A stretch of 64,000 bases of DNA. It comes from Paenibacillus sp. 453mf (GTDB lineage: Bacteria; Bacillota; Bacilli; Paenibacillales; Paenibacillaceae). The stretch spans positions 858,862 through 922,861 of the forward strand of contig NZ_FPAC01000001.1 in the NCBI RefSeq assembly GCF_900116105.1. Direction: 5' to 3'. This document shows, piece after piece, positions 37,491 to 45,753 of the stretch; position 1 is the stretch's first letter; the number at the start of each line of letters is the position of its first letter. The notes beneath the pieces are model-generated. The model ran no database searches. It saw nothing but the letters and a program-made list of their open reading frames with translations, and was not told the origin of the DNA. Position numbers and translations under genes: made by a program.

Positions 37491-37916
37491 TTGCTAGTTT
37501 CTATTAAAGATCGTATAAATGATGTCATCGTTCAGGAGCTGATCGGGTATTCGACGCTTCCTGAAGAATCTCATATTCAAGCAGCTCTTGCGATGTATAA
37601 AAATAATGATTCCACGGAGTTACTCGGTTTCGAAGATGAAGGGCAGCTTGTTGCACTCATCGGAATTGAGCAGGATGGGAACAAAGTGATGATTAAGCAT
37701 TTGGCTGTACTTCCAGAGAACCGGGAAAAAGGATACGGCCGCGGGATCATCTCAGAAATGATCAGCAGTGTTCAGCCTGAGACGGTTATTGCGGAAACCG
37801 ACGAAGAAGCGGTTGATTTTTATCGCAATGTGGGTTTTGTTGTATACAGCTTGGGTGAGAAGTATCCTGGAGTTGAACGCTTCCGCTGTGTCTTTGAAAC
37901 TGAAGAAGAGGAATAA
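37491..37916 (+). CDS. GNAT family N-acetyltransferase
   Basis: 141 residues beginning at TTG 37491, with AGGAGG 9 bases upstream. The acetyl-CoA binding motif A is KHLAVLPENREKGYGRGIISEMI, followed by a motif B YRNVGFVVYSLG. It transfers an acetyl group to an amine; the substrate is unknown. Small single-domain size fits the family. Confidence 0.88.
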   Translation: MLVSIKDRINDVIVQELIGYSTLPEESHIQAALAMYKNNDSTELLGFEDEGQLVALIGIEQDGNKVMIKHLAVLPENREKGYGRGIISEMISSVQPETVIAETDEEAVDFYRNVGFVVYSLGEKYPGVERFRCVFETEEEE

Positions 37917-37983
37917 GTCTGCTTGCTGATCAGAAGCATTAGCAGTGTTAGAAGGATAACTTAGGAGCGAGGAGCAGAGTATA

Positions 37984-38184
37984 TTGTCAACCGCAGTGTA
38001 CAGAATCATAGGTTTATTGCTTGGTATAGCCGTTCCATTCTTAGTTTTGTGGCTGAAGCTGATCATGTTCGTACTCTTTCTTGCAGTTATGTATGCTGAA
38101 TTGCGCAAAGTAAAATTTCCCCTAAGCGGCGTCTATTTTATCGGAGGCATGCTGGTCGGAAGTATTGCTGCTTACTTCATTTAA
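37984..38184 (+). CDS. Small membrane protein (66 aa, two helices)
   Basis: 66 residues from TTG 37984, with GAGGAG 9 bases upstream. Two hydrophobic helices (about residues 7-40 and 49-66) are joined by a basic loop LRKVKFPLSG. No family recognised. A long terminator follows at 38245. Confidence 0.65.
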   Translation: MSTAVYRIIGLLLGIAVPFLVLWLKLIMFVLFLAVMYAELRKVKFPLSGVYFIGGMLVGSIAAYFI

Positions 38185-38224
38185 GTTAATGTATCTCAAG
38201 TTTCATATTCTTCTTTTTAATGAG

Positions 38225-38243
38225 TTATGAAATGGATTCATAA
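38225..38243. repeat. 19-bp palindrome TTATGAA-n5-TTCATAA
   Basis: TTATGAAATGGATTCATAA is a 7-5-7 perfect dyad between the small membrane protein gene and its terminator. Related copies are at 34075-34093, 60306-60324 (minus) and 60383-60401. Confidence 0.5.
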
Positions 38244-38244
38244 G

Positions 38245-38302
38245 AGAACACATACTGAACGTTTCGGAACCTCTATTCGAATCGTCAGTATGTGTTCTTT
38301 TT
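38245..38302 (+). terminator. Terminator of the small membrane protein gene
   Basis: AGAACACATACTGA (38245-38258) pairs perfectly with 38285-38298 and the loop continues to pair imperfectly; the hairpin ends in TTTTT. Confidence 0.88.
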
Positions 38303-38401
38303 GTGAGAAGTGAGCTTCTCAAGGACAACTTGCCGTGCCAAAAGCCTGAATTCCTCCATAAGCTAAAATAGATCGGCAGCAAAATAAAAGGAGGGAGTCA
38401 T

Positions 38402-39061
38402 ATGGTGTACCGATATTTAGCCCTAGGAGATTCACTCACCGTTGGAATCGGTGCATTGTTTGGCAGCGGATTTGTACCTCTCTACCGAAAAAGACTAGAA
38501 AACCACTTAGGCAGCATGGTGCTTGTAAGCAATAGAGGAGTGAACGGATTAACCTCACAGGGACTATTGTCCATGGTAAAATATAATGAGCACCTGCGCC
38601 ATCTAATTAAAGAGGCAGATGTTATTACAATTTCGATAGGCGGGAACGATCTGATTAGGGCTGCACGTTCGGCCAAGGGGAATTTGCTCTCCCCTGTGCT
38701 GATTGAAACGCTTGAGTCCTGTGAGAAGCATGTGTCAGAAATTATTTCTCAGATTCGACAGCTCAAAAAGAAATCACGCCCTTACTTTATTCGTCTGGTC
38801 GGACTTTACAATCCTTTGCCGCAAAGTGAAGCAGCTTATCTATTTGTGAAGCAGTATAATGAATTTTTGATGGGCTTTACGAGCAAGAATATTGCCGCAG
38901 CCCCATTATTGCATGCTTTTCAGGGAAGAGAGCGTGAGCAGCTGTTTATCGATCATGTGCATCCGAGCAGCAAGGGCTACCGTGTAATTGTTGACCAGCT
39001 TACTAGACTGGGCTTTGAACCCTTAATATCTATAGGGAATGTAAATGTTCGAAGAAAATAA
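38402..39061 (+). CDS. SGNH/GDSL-type hydrolase
   Basis: 219 residues, ATG 38402 after AAAGGAGGGAGTC. Block I is LALGDSLTVGIG with the catalytic serine, block III SIGGNDLIRAA, and block V DHVHPSSKGY with the Asp-x-x-His pair. It is similar to Bacillus YpmR-like lipases/esterases. No signal peptide is evident, although the first residues are hydrophobic. Substrate unknown. Confidence 0.92.
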   Translation: MVYRYLALGDSLTVGIGALFGSGFVPLYRKRLENHLGSMVLVSNRGVNGLTSQGLLSMVKYNEHLRHLIKEADVITISIGGNDLIRAARSAKGNLLSPVLIETLESCEKHVSEIISQIRQLKKKSRPYFIRLVGLYNPLPQSEAAYLFVKQYNEFLMGFTSKNIAAAPLLHAFQGREREQLFIDHVHPSSKGYRVIVDQLTRLGFEPLISIGNVNVRRK

Positions 39062-39141
39062 TAAGAGCAGAGGGGAATGCAGGACTTGCTGCTTGTGTTC
39101 CTCCCTTCATAAAGTGGCTGAACATAAGGAGAGATTGGTGA

Positions 39142-39243
39142 ATGAGTGTTGACGAGAAAAAACAGGATGATGAGCTGTGCATCCTTCGGACATTTGGAAC
39201 AGCTATTTTGCAGGACCATACCATGAAGCGGCAGCAGAGCTAA
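39142..39243 (+). CDS. Small ORF, 33 aa, hypothetical
   Basis: ATG 39142 has AAGGAG 10 bases upstream and the frame ends at TAA 39241-39243. The product is acidic at the N-terminus and basic at the C-terminus (MSVDEKKQDDELC to KRQQS), with no hydrophobic helix. No family recognised; it could be fortuitous. Confidence 0.35.
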   Translation: MSVDEKKQDDELCILRTFGTAILQDHTMKRQQS

Positions 39244-39357
39244 GTATTTAACCGACTTCGTGGTGGAATGAATAATTCATCGTATCAATTACGGATCAGG
39301 AATCGAATGTGTGTACTCAGCTGTATGAATCACATCAGGATCAGGATAGATGTCGTG

Positions 39358-39495
39358 ATGCACTTCATTTCAAGGTGGAGAAAGGGCATAGACTCCTATT
39401 CTGTAGTAGAGCAGCAATTGGAAGAGTTGTATGCACGTTTGAAATGGATGGACAAGCATAAGGATCGGCTGGAAAGTGTTTTTTTATATGACTAG
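39358..39495 (+). CDS. Small hypothetical protein, 45 aa
   Basis: The frame could begin at 39268 but the upstream part looks non-coding; ATG 39358 gives a 45-residue, mainly helical, charged product (SVVEQQLEELYARLKWMDKHKDRLESVF). The ribosome site is weak (AGGATAG). The helix pattern suggests a real small protein; family unknown. An AAGCAGCTG/CAGCTGCTT hairpin follows at 39502-39532 without a T-run. Confidence 0.45.
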   Translation: MHFISRWRKGIDSYSVVEQQLEELYARLKWMDKHKDRLESVFLYD

Positions 39496-39578
39496 ACAAG
39501 AAAGCAGCTGTATTTATGGAATCCAGCTGCTTGTGTATGGTATAAAATGATTCGATAAATGTTAAGAGCTACAATAAC

Positions 39579-40253
39579 CTAATTCGTCAGCCTACGAAAT
39601 AAGCTGCGAACCGCCCAGCGCCGTTCTTGGCGCTTCTTGTACTTCGGCAAAGAACGATAGACCAGAATCGACTGACTGAACGCCTCCTTGGCTTCAGACG
39701 ACTGTCCCAGTGCACGATAGACCAGACCGAGGTAGTAATACGATTCGCTGGAAGAAGAAGAGATTTCCTGAAATTGTTCGACATAGCGAAGAGCCTTGCT
39801 ATGATCCTTGTCTCTATAAGCAGAGGCAAGCCGCAAATAAGGCTGCCCATATTTTACTCTTGGGTTGATATCAAGCGCTTTGAGAATATTTCGTTCTCCA
39901 GATTCAAGCTGCCCGAGACTAATCTCTGTCGTACCAAGGGCATCCCAATATTCAGCCGAATGCTCATAGGCATCTTCTATGGATCGAAGCAGCTCATGCG
40001 CCTCCTTAAACTTTTTGCGTTCAATGAGCAGTCTCGCAAGATCAAGCTTAGCCGTCACATCATTCGGGTTCATCGCGATTTGCTGACGATTTTTTGATAT
40101 ATTCCGCATCCGTTTAAATGGCTTGGTGAGGCTTGGGAACACACCGACAAATCTGCGGTCAAGTAAATAAACAATGAGTAGTAGTACGATTATGGCAACA
40201 AAAGGATTGCCGAAAATGTAAAGTAGAAGTCCAAACCCTAAAATTTTGCTCAT
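39579..40253 (-). CDS. TPR-repeat membrane protein
   Basis: 224 residues from ATG 40253, with GGAGGAAATTT just upstream on the minus strand. An N-terminal membrane helix (residues 5-28) is followed by a basic linker and three to four TPR-like repeats (for example AKLDLARLLIERKKFKEAHELL, AEYWDALGTTEISLGQLESGE, ESYYYLGLVYRALGQSSEAKEAF). TPR arrays mediate protein contacts; the partner is unknown. It lies 35 bases downstream of the TetM-like gene and may be co-transcribed with it. Confidence 0.88.
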   Translation of the reverse strand: MSKILGFGLLLYIFGNPFVAIIVLLLIVYLLDRRFVGVFPSLTKPFKRMRNISKNRQQIAMNPNDVTAKLDLARLLIERKKFKEAHELLRSIEDAYEHSAEYWDALGTTEISLGQLESGERNILKALDINPRVKYGQPYLRLASAYRDKDHSKALRYVEQFQEISSSSSESYYYLGLVYRALGQSSEAKEAFSQSILVYRSLPKYKKRQERRWAVRSLFRRLTN

Positions 40254-40288
40254 AAATTTCCTCCGTAAATGTTCTATCTTATCTATAG

Positions 40289-42268
40289 TTATGACGAACT
40301 GATGGCATTGCGAACAGCAAGGATGTAACGGGACTGATCCCGTGGATCTACTCCCCGTCTTTTACGAGTTGCCAAGATGCCTTCAGGGCATGCCTGATAG
40401 CCCGCATAGCTCGTCGTCATCATTCCGCTGCCTTTCGTCTCTGAACGAAGCTGAACCGGATAATTCAGGGAGGTGGCTGCAGGTATAGTACCTTCAACGG
40501 TACATCGTCCATGTGCAATATAAGGAGCTTCAAATACTGCGCGCATATGAACGAGATCACTAAGCACCTTTCCACCGTACTCCTCAGGCACCGTTATACG
40601 AAAATGCTGCATCGGCTCAAGCAGAGTGGTTCTTACTTGATTAAGTCCATCCATAATGCCCATGGGAGTTGCCACCACAAAATCGAGTGGATGTGTGTGC
40701 CACACATGATGTTCTCCATAAGTCAGCACGACTTCAAGATCCGTGACCTCCCATCCATACAACCCTTGCTCAAGCGCTTCTGGCACACGACGTGCCACTT
40801 CATTCTGATAGCGTTCCAAGAGATGGTCGTAACGAACCTCTGAGCGATATACAAGACCGCTGCCTCGTGGAAGAGGCCGAATGGCAAATCGGAGTATAGC
40901 CCAGCAAGGCTTAGGCATGGTATAGGCAATGAAGCCCTCTCCGTCAGCTGCTGGTGTTTCTTTATAGATAACAGATGGTGGATCAAAAGTGACAGCTAAC
41001 CCGAATCTGCTGAGCAAGATACTCTCCAGTATCTCAAGCTGAATCGCTCCCATTACTTTAAGATGAAGCTCCCGTTCATCCTTGAGCCATGTAAGGCCGA
41101 GCAAGGGGTCTTCATCCGTCAATTCCTGAAGGGCTGCAACAAGAGAAGGATACTGTGCAATATCCTTGCAGTGCACCTGAACAGTTAGAAGCGGGACTGC
41201 CATACCTGGCAGCGGAGGAACTGATGTCTCTGTCCCAATGATATCTCCGATCTGAGCTTCATGAAGACCGTAGACAGCAGCGATATCACCAGCTTCAAAA
41301 TGGGTAAGATCGACTGCTCTTCGTCCTTCGATTTTGCGGATTTGAGATACTTTCTCCTTCAGTCCCCGGTTCATAATGGTGACGGTATCCCGGGTATGCA
41401 GTTTACCATTATAGAGTCTGATATAGACAGCTCTTCCCATCGTTTTATCTCTTTCTACTTTGTAGACGACACCCGAGAGAGGACCATCAGCATCTCCCGC
41501 TGGTGCAGGAAGATAATCGATGATGGCTTCCATTAATTCCCGAATACCGATTCCTTTTTGAGACGAGCCAAAACAGACAGGAAATACGTTTCCATGTCTT
41601 GCTTCCTCTGCAATCCGGTCACGAAGCTCATGAGCGGGAAATTCTTCACCTTCAATGAATCGTTCCAAGAAGATCTCATCCTGATCAGCCAGCCATTCGG
41701 CAATCGTGCTATGTTCCTCACGAGCGTTACTTCCATCCTCGGCGAAGATAGATACTGTCTTACATAACGCCTCTTGGTCAAATTGTACCTGTTGAACAGG
41801 CAGGGCAGCTGGAGACAGAAGTGAAGTCATATTGTCCATGATTTCAGTGAGAGAGATACCCGGCCGATCCATCTTATTCACATAAATTATAGTGGGTATA
41901 TGTAGTTTGCGAAGTGCTTTCCAAATGGTTTCAGTCTGTGCTTGAACCCCGTCAGCAGCGGATACGATCAAGATGGCTCCATCCATAACTCGGAGACTGC
42001 GCTCCACCTCAGATATAAAATCAATATGCCCAGGCGTATCTACTAGATTTACCGTGCAATCCTTCCATACGAAGGAGGTAGCTGCAGCTTTGACGGATAT
42101 CCCTCTTTGTTTTTCGATTTCCAGCGAATCTGTGAATGCGGTTCCTTCATTTACACTGCCTAGAGCGCGGATGACGCCACTTAGATACAATATTTGCTCG
42201 GTCGTCGTCGTTTTGCCAGCGTCGACGTGCGCGAAAATACCAACGTTACGATGATGATGTTTAGCCAC
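40289..42268 (-). CDS. TetM/TetO-like ribosomal protection GTPase
   Basis: 659 residues starting at GTG 42268, which has GAGGGG 7 bases upstream; a TTG at 42274 would be only one base from it. The translational GTPase motifs are present: G1 AHVDAGKTTTTE, switch region with EKQRGISVKAA, G3 DTPGHIDF and G4 VNKMDR. Domains II to V follow as in EF-G. Tet-type proteins release tetracycline from the ribosome; Paenibacillus genomes carry such genes as intrinsic chromosomal copies. Activity against tetracycline is not proven by sequence; it could also be a general translation factor. Confidence 0.88.
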   Translation of the reverse strand: MAKHHHRNVGIFAHVDAGKTTTTEQILYLSGVIRALGSVNEGTAFTDSLEIEKQRGISVKAAATSFVWKDCTVNLVDTPGHIDFISEVERSLRVMDGAILIVSAADGVQAQTETIWKALRKLHIPTIIYVNKMDRPGISLTEIMDNMTSLLSPAALPVQQVQFDQEALCKTVSIFAEDGSNAREEHSTIAEWLADQDEIFLERFIEGEEFPAHELRDRIAEEARHGNVFPVCFGSSQKGIGIRELMEAIIDYLPAPAGDADGPLSGVVYKVERDKTMGRAVYIRLYNGKLHTRDTVTIMNRGLKEKVSQIRKIEGRRAVDLTHFEAGDIAAVYGLHEAQIGDIIGTETSVPPLPGMAVPLLTVQVHCKDIAQYPSLVAALQELTDEDPLLGLTWLKDERELHLKVMGAIQLEILESILLSRFGLAVTFDPPSVIYKETPAADGEGFIAYTMPKPCWAILRFAIRPLPRGSGLVYRSEVRYDHLLERYQNEVARRVPEALEQGLYGWEVTDLEVVLTYGEHHVWHTHPLDFVVATPMGIMDGLNQVRTTLLEPMQHFRITVPEEYGGKVLSDLVHMRAVFEAPYIAHGRCTVEGTIPAATSLNYPVQLRSETKGSGMMTTSYAGYQACPEGILATRKRRGVDPRDQSRYILAVRNAISSS

Positions 42269-42321
42269 GATCAAACCCCTCAGTATTTCAGCCCTAATGC
42301 ATCAGCCAATTTTTTAGATTA

Positions 42322-42330
42322 ATTATACCA
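42322..42330 (-). promoter_or_regulatory. Extended -10 promoter of the TetM-like gene
   Basis: On the minus strand the sequence reads TGGTATAAT, a perfect extended -10. No strong -35 is apparent. The leader is about 45 bases; I see no tetM-like leader peptide in it. Confidence 0.65.
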
Positions 42331-42473
42331 CAGCGGTTTGATAATGAGAGGCTCTAATCTAGGAGACAGCTTCCATGTTCTTCAGGACTTGGCTTCAATA
42401 ATCCCAGAGTGGTATGCTTAACAGCAGGTTTAGATGAAATACGAAAGATAAGCAGGACAAGGAGAATGTAACA

Positions 42474-43067
42474 ATGAGTATGGAACGAGTTGCCCAACAG
42501 ATTGAATTTATTCGCGAGATTGATGAGCTTAAGCATGTACTCCGCCAATCGTATCTGATGAACGGGTCACGGCGGGAGAATGATGCGGAGCATACCTGGC
42601 ATATCGCAGTCATGGCTCTTCTCTTGAAGGAGCATGCGATAGATGATCAATTGAATCTGAAGAAAGTAGTTCATATGCTGCTTATTCATGATCTGGTTGA
42701 GATTGATGCAGGAGATACATTCGCTTATGATGTCAAAGGCTATGAGGATAAATGGGATAGAGAAGTAGCGGCTGCCAAACGGATCTTTGGTCTTCTTCCG
42801 GACGAACAAGCAAGCGAGTGGATGAATCTGTGGCTTGAATTTGAAGAAGGGCTGACGAATGAGGCCAAGTATGCTGCGGCTATGGATCGTCTTCATCCGG
42901 TACTGCATAACTTTTACACAGAAGGGAAAGCATGGAGAGCACATCAGGTGTCTGTCAGCGCAGTTAAGGTGCGTGTTGCCGTCATAGCAGAAGCATCCCC
43001 TGTACTGGCTGAATATGCAGCGAGCCTGCTCGAGCAGGCAGTTGAAAAAGGATATTTACTGCCCTAA
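42474..43067 (+). CDS. HD-domain phosphohydrolase (YfbR-like)
   Basis: 197 residues, ATG 42474 with AAGGAG 9 bases upstream. The metal ligands are H in DAEHTWHIA, the HD pair in LLIHDLVEIDAGDTFAYD and a distal aspartate in MDRLHPVLHNF. Proteins of this group, such as YfbR, are 5'-nucleotidases acting on deoxynucleoside monophosphates. Whether this one shares that substrate is not known. Terminator downstream. Confidence 0.9.
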   Translation: MSMERVAQQIEFIREIDELKHVLRQSYLMNGSRRENDAEHTWHIAVMALLLKEHAIDDQLNLKKVVHMLLIHDLVEIDAGDTFAYDVKGYEDKWDREVAAAKRIFGLLPDEQASEWMNLWLEFEEGLTNEAKYAAAMDRLHPVLHNFYTEGKAWRAHQVSVSAVKVRVAVIAEASPVLAEYAASLLEQAVEKGYLLP

Positions 43068-43144
43068 ATATGCTGCGCAGCTATGAGATAGTTCTATTTT
43101 AGTATAACCTGGAGTTATTCAAGTGGATGCTAGGTCTAATAAAT

Positions 43145-43185
43145 AGTCTCGGAGAAGCGAACTTTGCTTCCTCCGGGACTTTTTT
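43145..43185 (+). terminator. Terminator after HD-domain gene
   Basis: AGTCTCGGAG-AAGC pairs with GCTT-CCTCCGGGACT (one bulge and wobbles), seven-base loop, followed by TTTTTT. Confidence 0.88.
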
Positions 43186-43239
43186 ATTATCAGATGCTGA
43201 CTATTCTCTCAATAACGTATGTTCAGACAGCATCTGTCT

Positions 43240-44112
43240 CTACATCCGGATGCTGCGACGATAGCTCGCGGGCGTCATTCCGGTATGCTTCTTAAACATG
43301 CGGTAAAAGTGAGGAAGACTGTCAAATCCGCAGCTCTCAGCAATGACGGCCATCGTCTGCTCGCTATGCATCAGAATTTCCTTGGACAGGATAATCCGTC
43401 TTGCACAGATGTAGTCTGTCGGCGTCATTCCGGTATACTGCTTGAACACGCGGCTGAAATGGGCGGGGGACACGGATGCATCCTTAGCCAAGTGCGCAAG
43501 CGAGACCTTATCACACAGCTTGTGCTCTATAATGGACAAAGCTTGGGTAAGCCATTCAGGACCTGACATCACCGCTGGTGCTTGATCCGTGACAGAGCTG
43601 AGCCGGGTTAAGTATATGAGCAGAAGCTGCAAGTGAAGAAGTGTGGAGTAAGATCGCATCGGTTTTCGGCTGTTCATTTCGTTATAAATGTGATCAATTA
43701 TTTGGCCAACATCGTCTAACTCCAGCATACTGAATTGCCGCTTATAAATTTTGGATTGGCGGTGTCTCTCAAATAGCAGCAAGGTGGAAGCAGCTTCACT
43801 TCCCATACCCTGAAACAAGGCAGGGCTGATGTAGAAGGCGGTGGAAGTCAGGAGATTATCCGGATCGGGAAAGATTCGATGAATCGTATTGCCTGGAATA
43901 ATAATCAGATTACCAGGCTCCATATCCAAACTCATATGATCGATAAATATTTTGCCCCGTCCTTGATGAACGCAGATCAATTCGTGCCAATCATGGAGAT
44001 GATCGGGGAGCTCGTGCTCATATGGCTTGGTCTCATGATAGAGCATCCGGAAAGGAAGCTCGATATCAGCAGGAATCCGGGTATCAACAGGTGCGTGCAG
44101 CGTGTTTCGCAT
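43240..44112 (-). CDS. AraC family regulator, divergent from uxaBA
   Basis: 290 residues from ATG 44112, which has AGAGG 9 bases upstream; earlier in-frame starts lack a ribosome site. The N-terminal cupin (HLHDWHELICVHQGRG, GNLIIIPGNTIHRI) is followed by the AraC DNA-binding domain (LAHLAKDASVSPAHFSRVFKQYTGMTP and AESCGFDSLPHFYRMFKKHTGMTP). It faces the uxaB-uxaA operon across a 135-base gap and most probably responds to a uronate or pectin-derived sugar to activate it. Confidence 0.93.
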   Translation of the reverse strand: MRNTLHAPVDTRIPADIELPFRMLYHETKPYEHELPDHLHDWHELICVHQGRGKIFIDHMSLDMEPGNLIIIPGNTIHRIFPDPDNLLTSTAFYISPALFQGMGSEAASTLLLFERHRQSKIYKRQFSMLELDDVGQIIDHIYNEMNSRKPMRSYSTLLHLQLLLIYLTRLSSVTDQAPAVMSGPEWLTQALSIIEHKLCDKVSLAHLAKDASVSPAHFSRVFKQYTGMTPTDYICARRIILSKEILMHSEQTMAVIAESCGFDSLPHFYRMFKKHTGMTPASYRRSIRM

Positions 44113-44247
44113 AGGGGATCGCCTCTTTTTCATCAATATCAAAATAGAGTATATATTTGTCAAAATCGGCAATTTTACTTCTTTATATTGATGATACAAT
44201 GAACAGTATCAGGAAACAATATGTCATTTATTAGAGGAGAATGAAGC

Positions 44248-45753
44248 ATGGCCGTAAGCAATGATCTCCCTAGACTGGGACGGAAGCTTGAAGGTGTGAC
44301 AGATAGCGCGAAGCTGGCTAGGTTTCAAGATATGCCGGTGAAGGTGCTTCAGATCGGAGAAGGGAATTTTTTAAGGGGATTTTTCGACTGGATGATTTAT
44401 GAAAGCGCTGCACGAGGGCTCTTTGAAGGAAGTGTTGCCGTAACACAGCCGAGAAGATCGGGGCGTCACAAGCTGCTGAATATTAGAGAACAGGATGGTT
44501 TATATACGCTTCTTACTCGAGGTATTGAGAATGGGGCAGCGGTAGAGCGGGAAGTTATTATTCCTGTGCTGTCACATATGATTGATCCTTATGAAGAATG
44601 GACCGAGTTCTTGGCTTTGGCTGAAGTACCAGAGCTTGACATCGTCGTGTCCAATACGACAGAGGCCGGACTTGCTTATGAGAAGACAGAGTACCATGAA
44701 GGGACCCCAGTAGATTCATTTCCCGGGAAACTAACGGTATTCCTGCATCATCGCTTTCTTCATTTTCAAGGAGATCCTGCGAAAGGATTCATTCATCTTC
44801 CTTGCGAGCTGGTTGAAGGCAACGGTGATTTATTGAGATCCTATGTGCTTATGCATAGTGAAGACTTTGGATATTCGGATGAATTTCGCCATTGGGTCAT
44901 TAACAGCAATCATTTTCTAAATAATTTGGTTGACCGTATCGTCACAGGTACACCCTCGAAGTCCGAAATCGCGGATATCGAAGAGAGGTTAGGGTATAAG
45001 GATTCACTGATTAATTGTGCGGAGCCCTATCATTTGTGGGCAATCCAGGGAGACAGCGTACTTGCCGACAAGCTGCCGCTGGCACAGGCAGGACTGAATG
45101 TGCACTTCACCGATGATTTGAGGCCATTTCAGCTGAGAAAAGTCCGTATTCTTAACGGTGCTCATACGCTCATGACACCGCTCGGTATTTTGCAGGGCAA
45201 GCGCTTCGTTCGGGAAACGATGGAGGACAGCCAGCTTGGCGAATGGGTGAGGACAGCTGTGTACGAGGAGATTACCCAAGCGCTGGATCTTCCACAGGAT
45301 CAACTGCATGTTTATGCGGGTGAAGTGTTCGATCGGTTTATGAATCCTTATATTGATCATAGGCTTCAGGATATTATGCTGGGTTCCTTAAGTAAGTTTA
45401 AAGTTCGTTTACTGCCAACCATGCTAGAGTACTACCGTAAGAACGATGTGCTTCCAAAAAGTATTGTAACAGGATTTGCAGCTTTGCTGCGCCTGTACCG
45501 GGCAGTGAAGACAGAGGAAGGATTCAAGACAGTGACTTACAGTGGTGAGTCTATACTGCTTAAGGATAATGAAGCACATCTTGAACTTCTGGAGAAACAT
45601 TGGTCAGAGCTCGGTCAGGGTCAATCTCTTGATTGCGTAATTGCTCAGATCTTAGCAGAGGAAGTCATCTGGGGACAGGATTTATCCTTGCTGCCTGGAC
45701 TTACCGAGATAATATGCGAATCGATTAGAGAATGGGAAGGGGAACAGGTATGA
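44248..45753 (+). CDS. uxaB: Tagaturonate reductase (altronate oxidoreductase)
   Basis: 501 residues, ATG 44248 after GAGGAG. The NAD-binding stretch VLQIGEGNFLRGFFDW and the mannitol dehydrogenase C-terminal domain, with the catalytic lysine region RKVRILNGAHTLMTP, identify the UxaB branch. It reduces D-tagaturonate to D-altronate with NADH in galacturonate breakdown. The stop overlaps the start of uxaA (ATGA). No uronate isomerase (uxaC) is next to it; that must be elsewhere. Confidence 0.95.
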   Translation: MAVSNDLPRLGRKLEGVTDSAKLARFQDMPVKVLQIGEGNFLRGFFDWMIYESAARGLFEGSVAVTQPRRSGRHKLLNIREQDGLYTLLTRGIENGAAVEREVIIPVLSHMIDPYEEWTEFLALAEVPELDIVVSNTTEAGLAYEKTEYHEGTPVDSFPGKLTVFLHHRFLHFQGDPAKGFIHLPCELVEGNGDLLRSYVLMHSEDFGYSDEFRHWVINSNHFLNNLVDRIVTGTPSKSEIADIEERLGYKDSLINCAEPYHLWAIQGDSVLADKLPLAQAGLNVHFTDDLRPFQLRKVRILNGAHTLMTPLGILQGKRFVRETMEDSQLGEWVRTAVYEEITQALDLPQDQLHVYAGEVFDRFMNPYIDHRLQDIMLGSLSKFKVRLLPTMLEYYRKNDVLPKSIVTGFAALLRLYRAVKTEEGFKTVTYSGESILLKDNEAHLELLEKHWSELGQGQSLDCVIAQILAEEVIWGQDLSLLPGLTEIICESIREWEGEQV

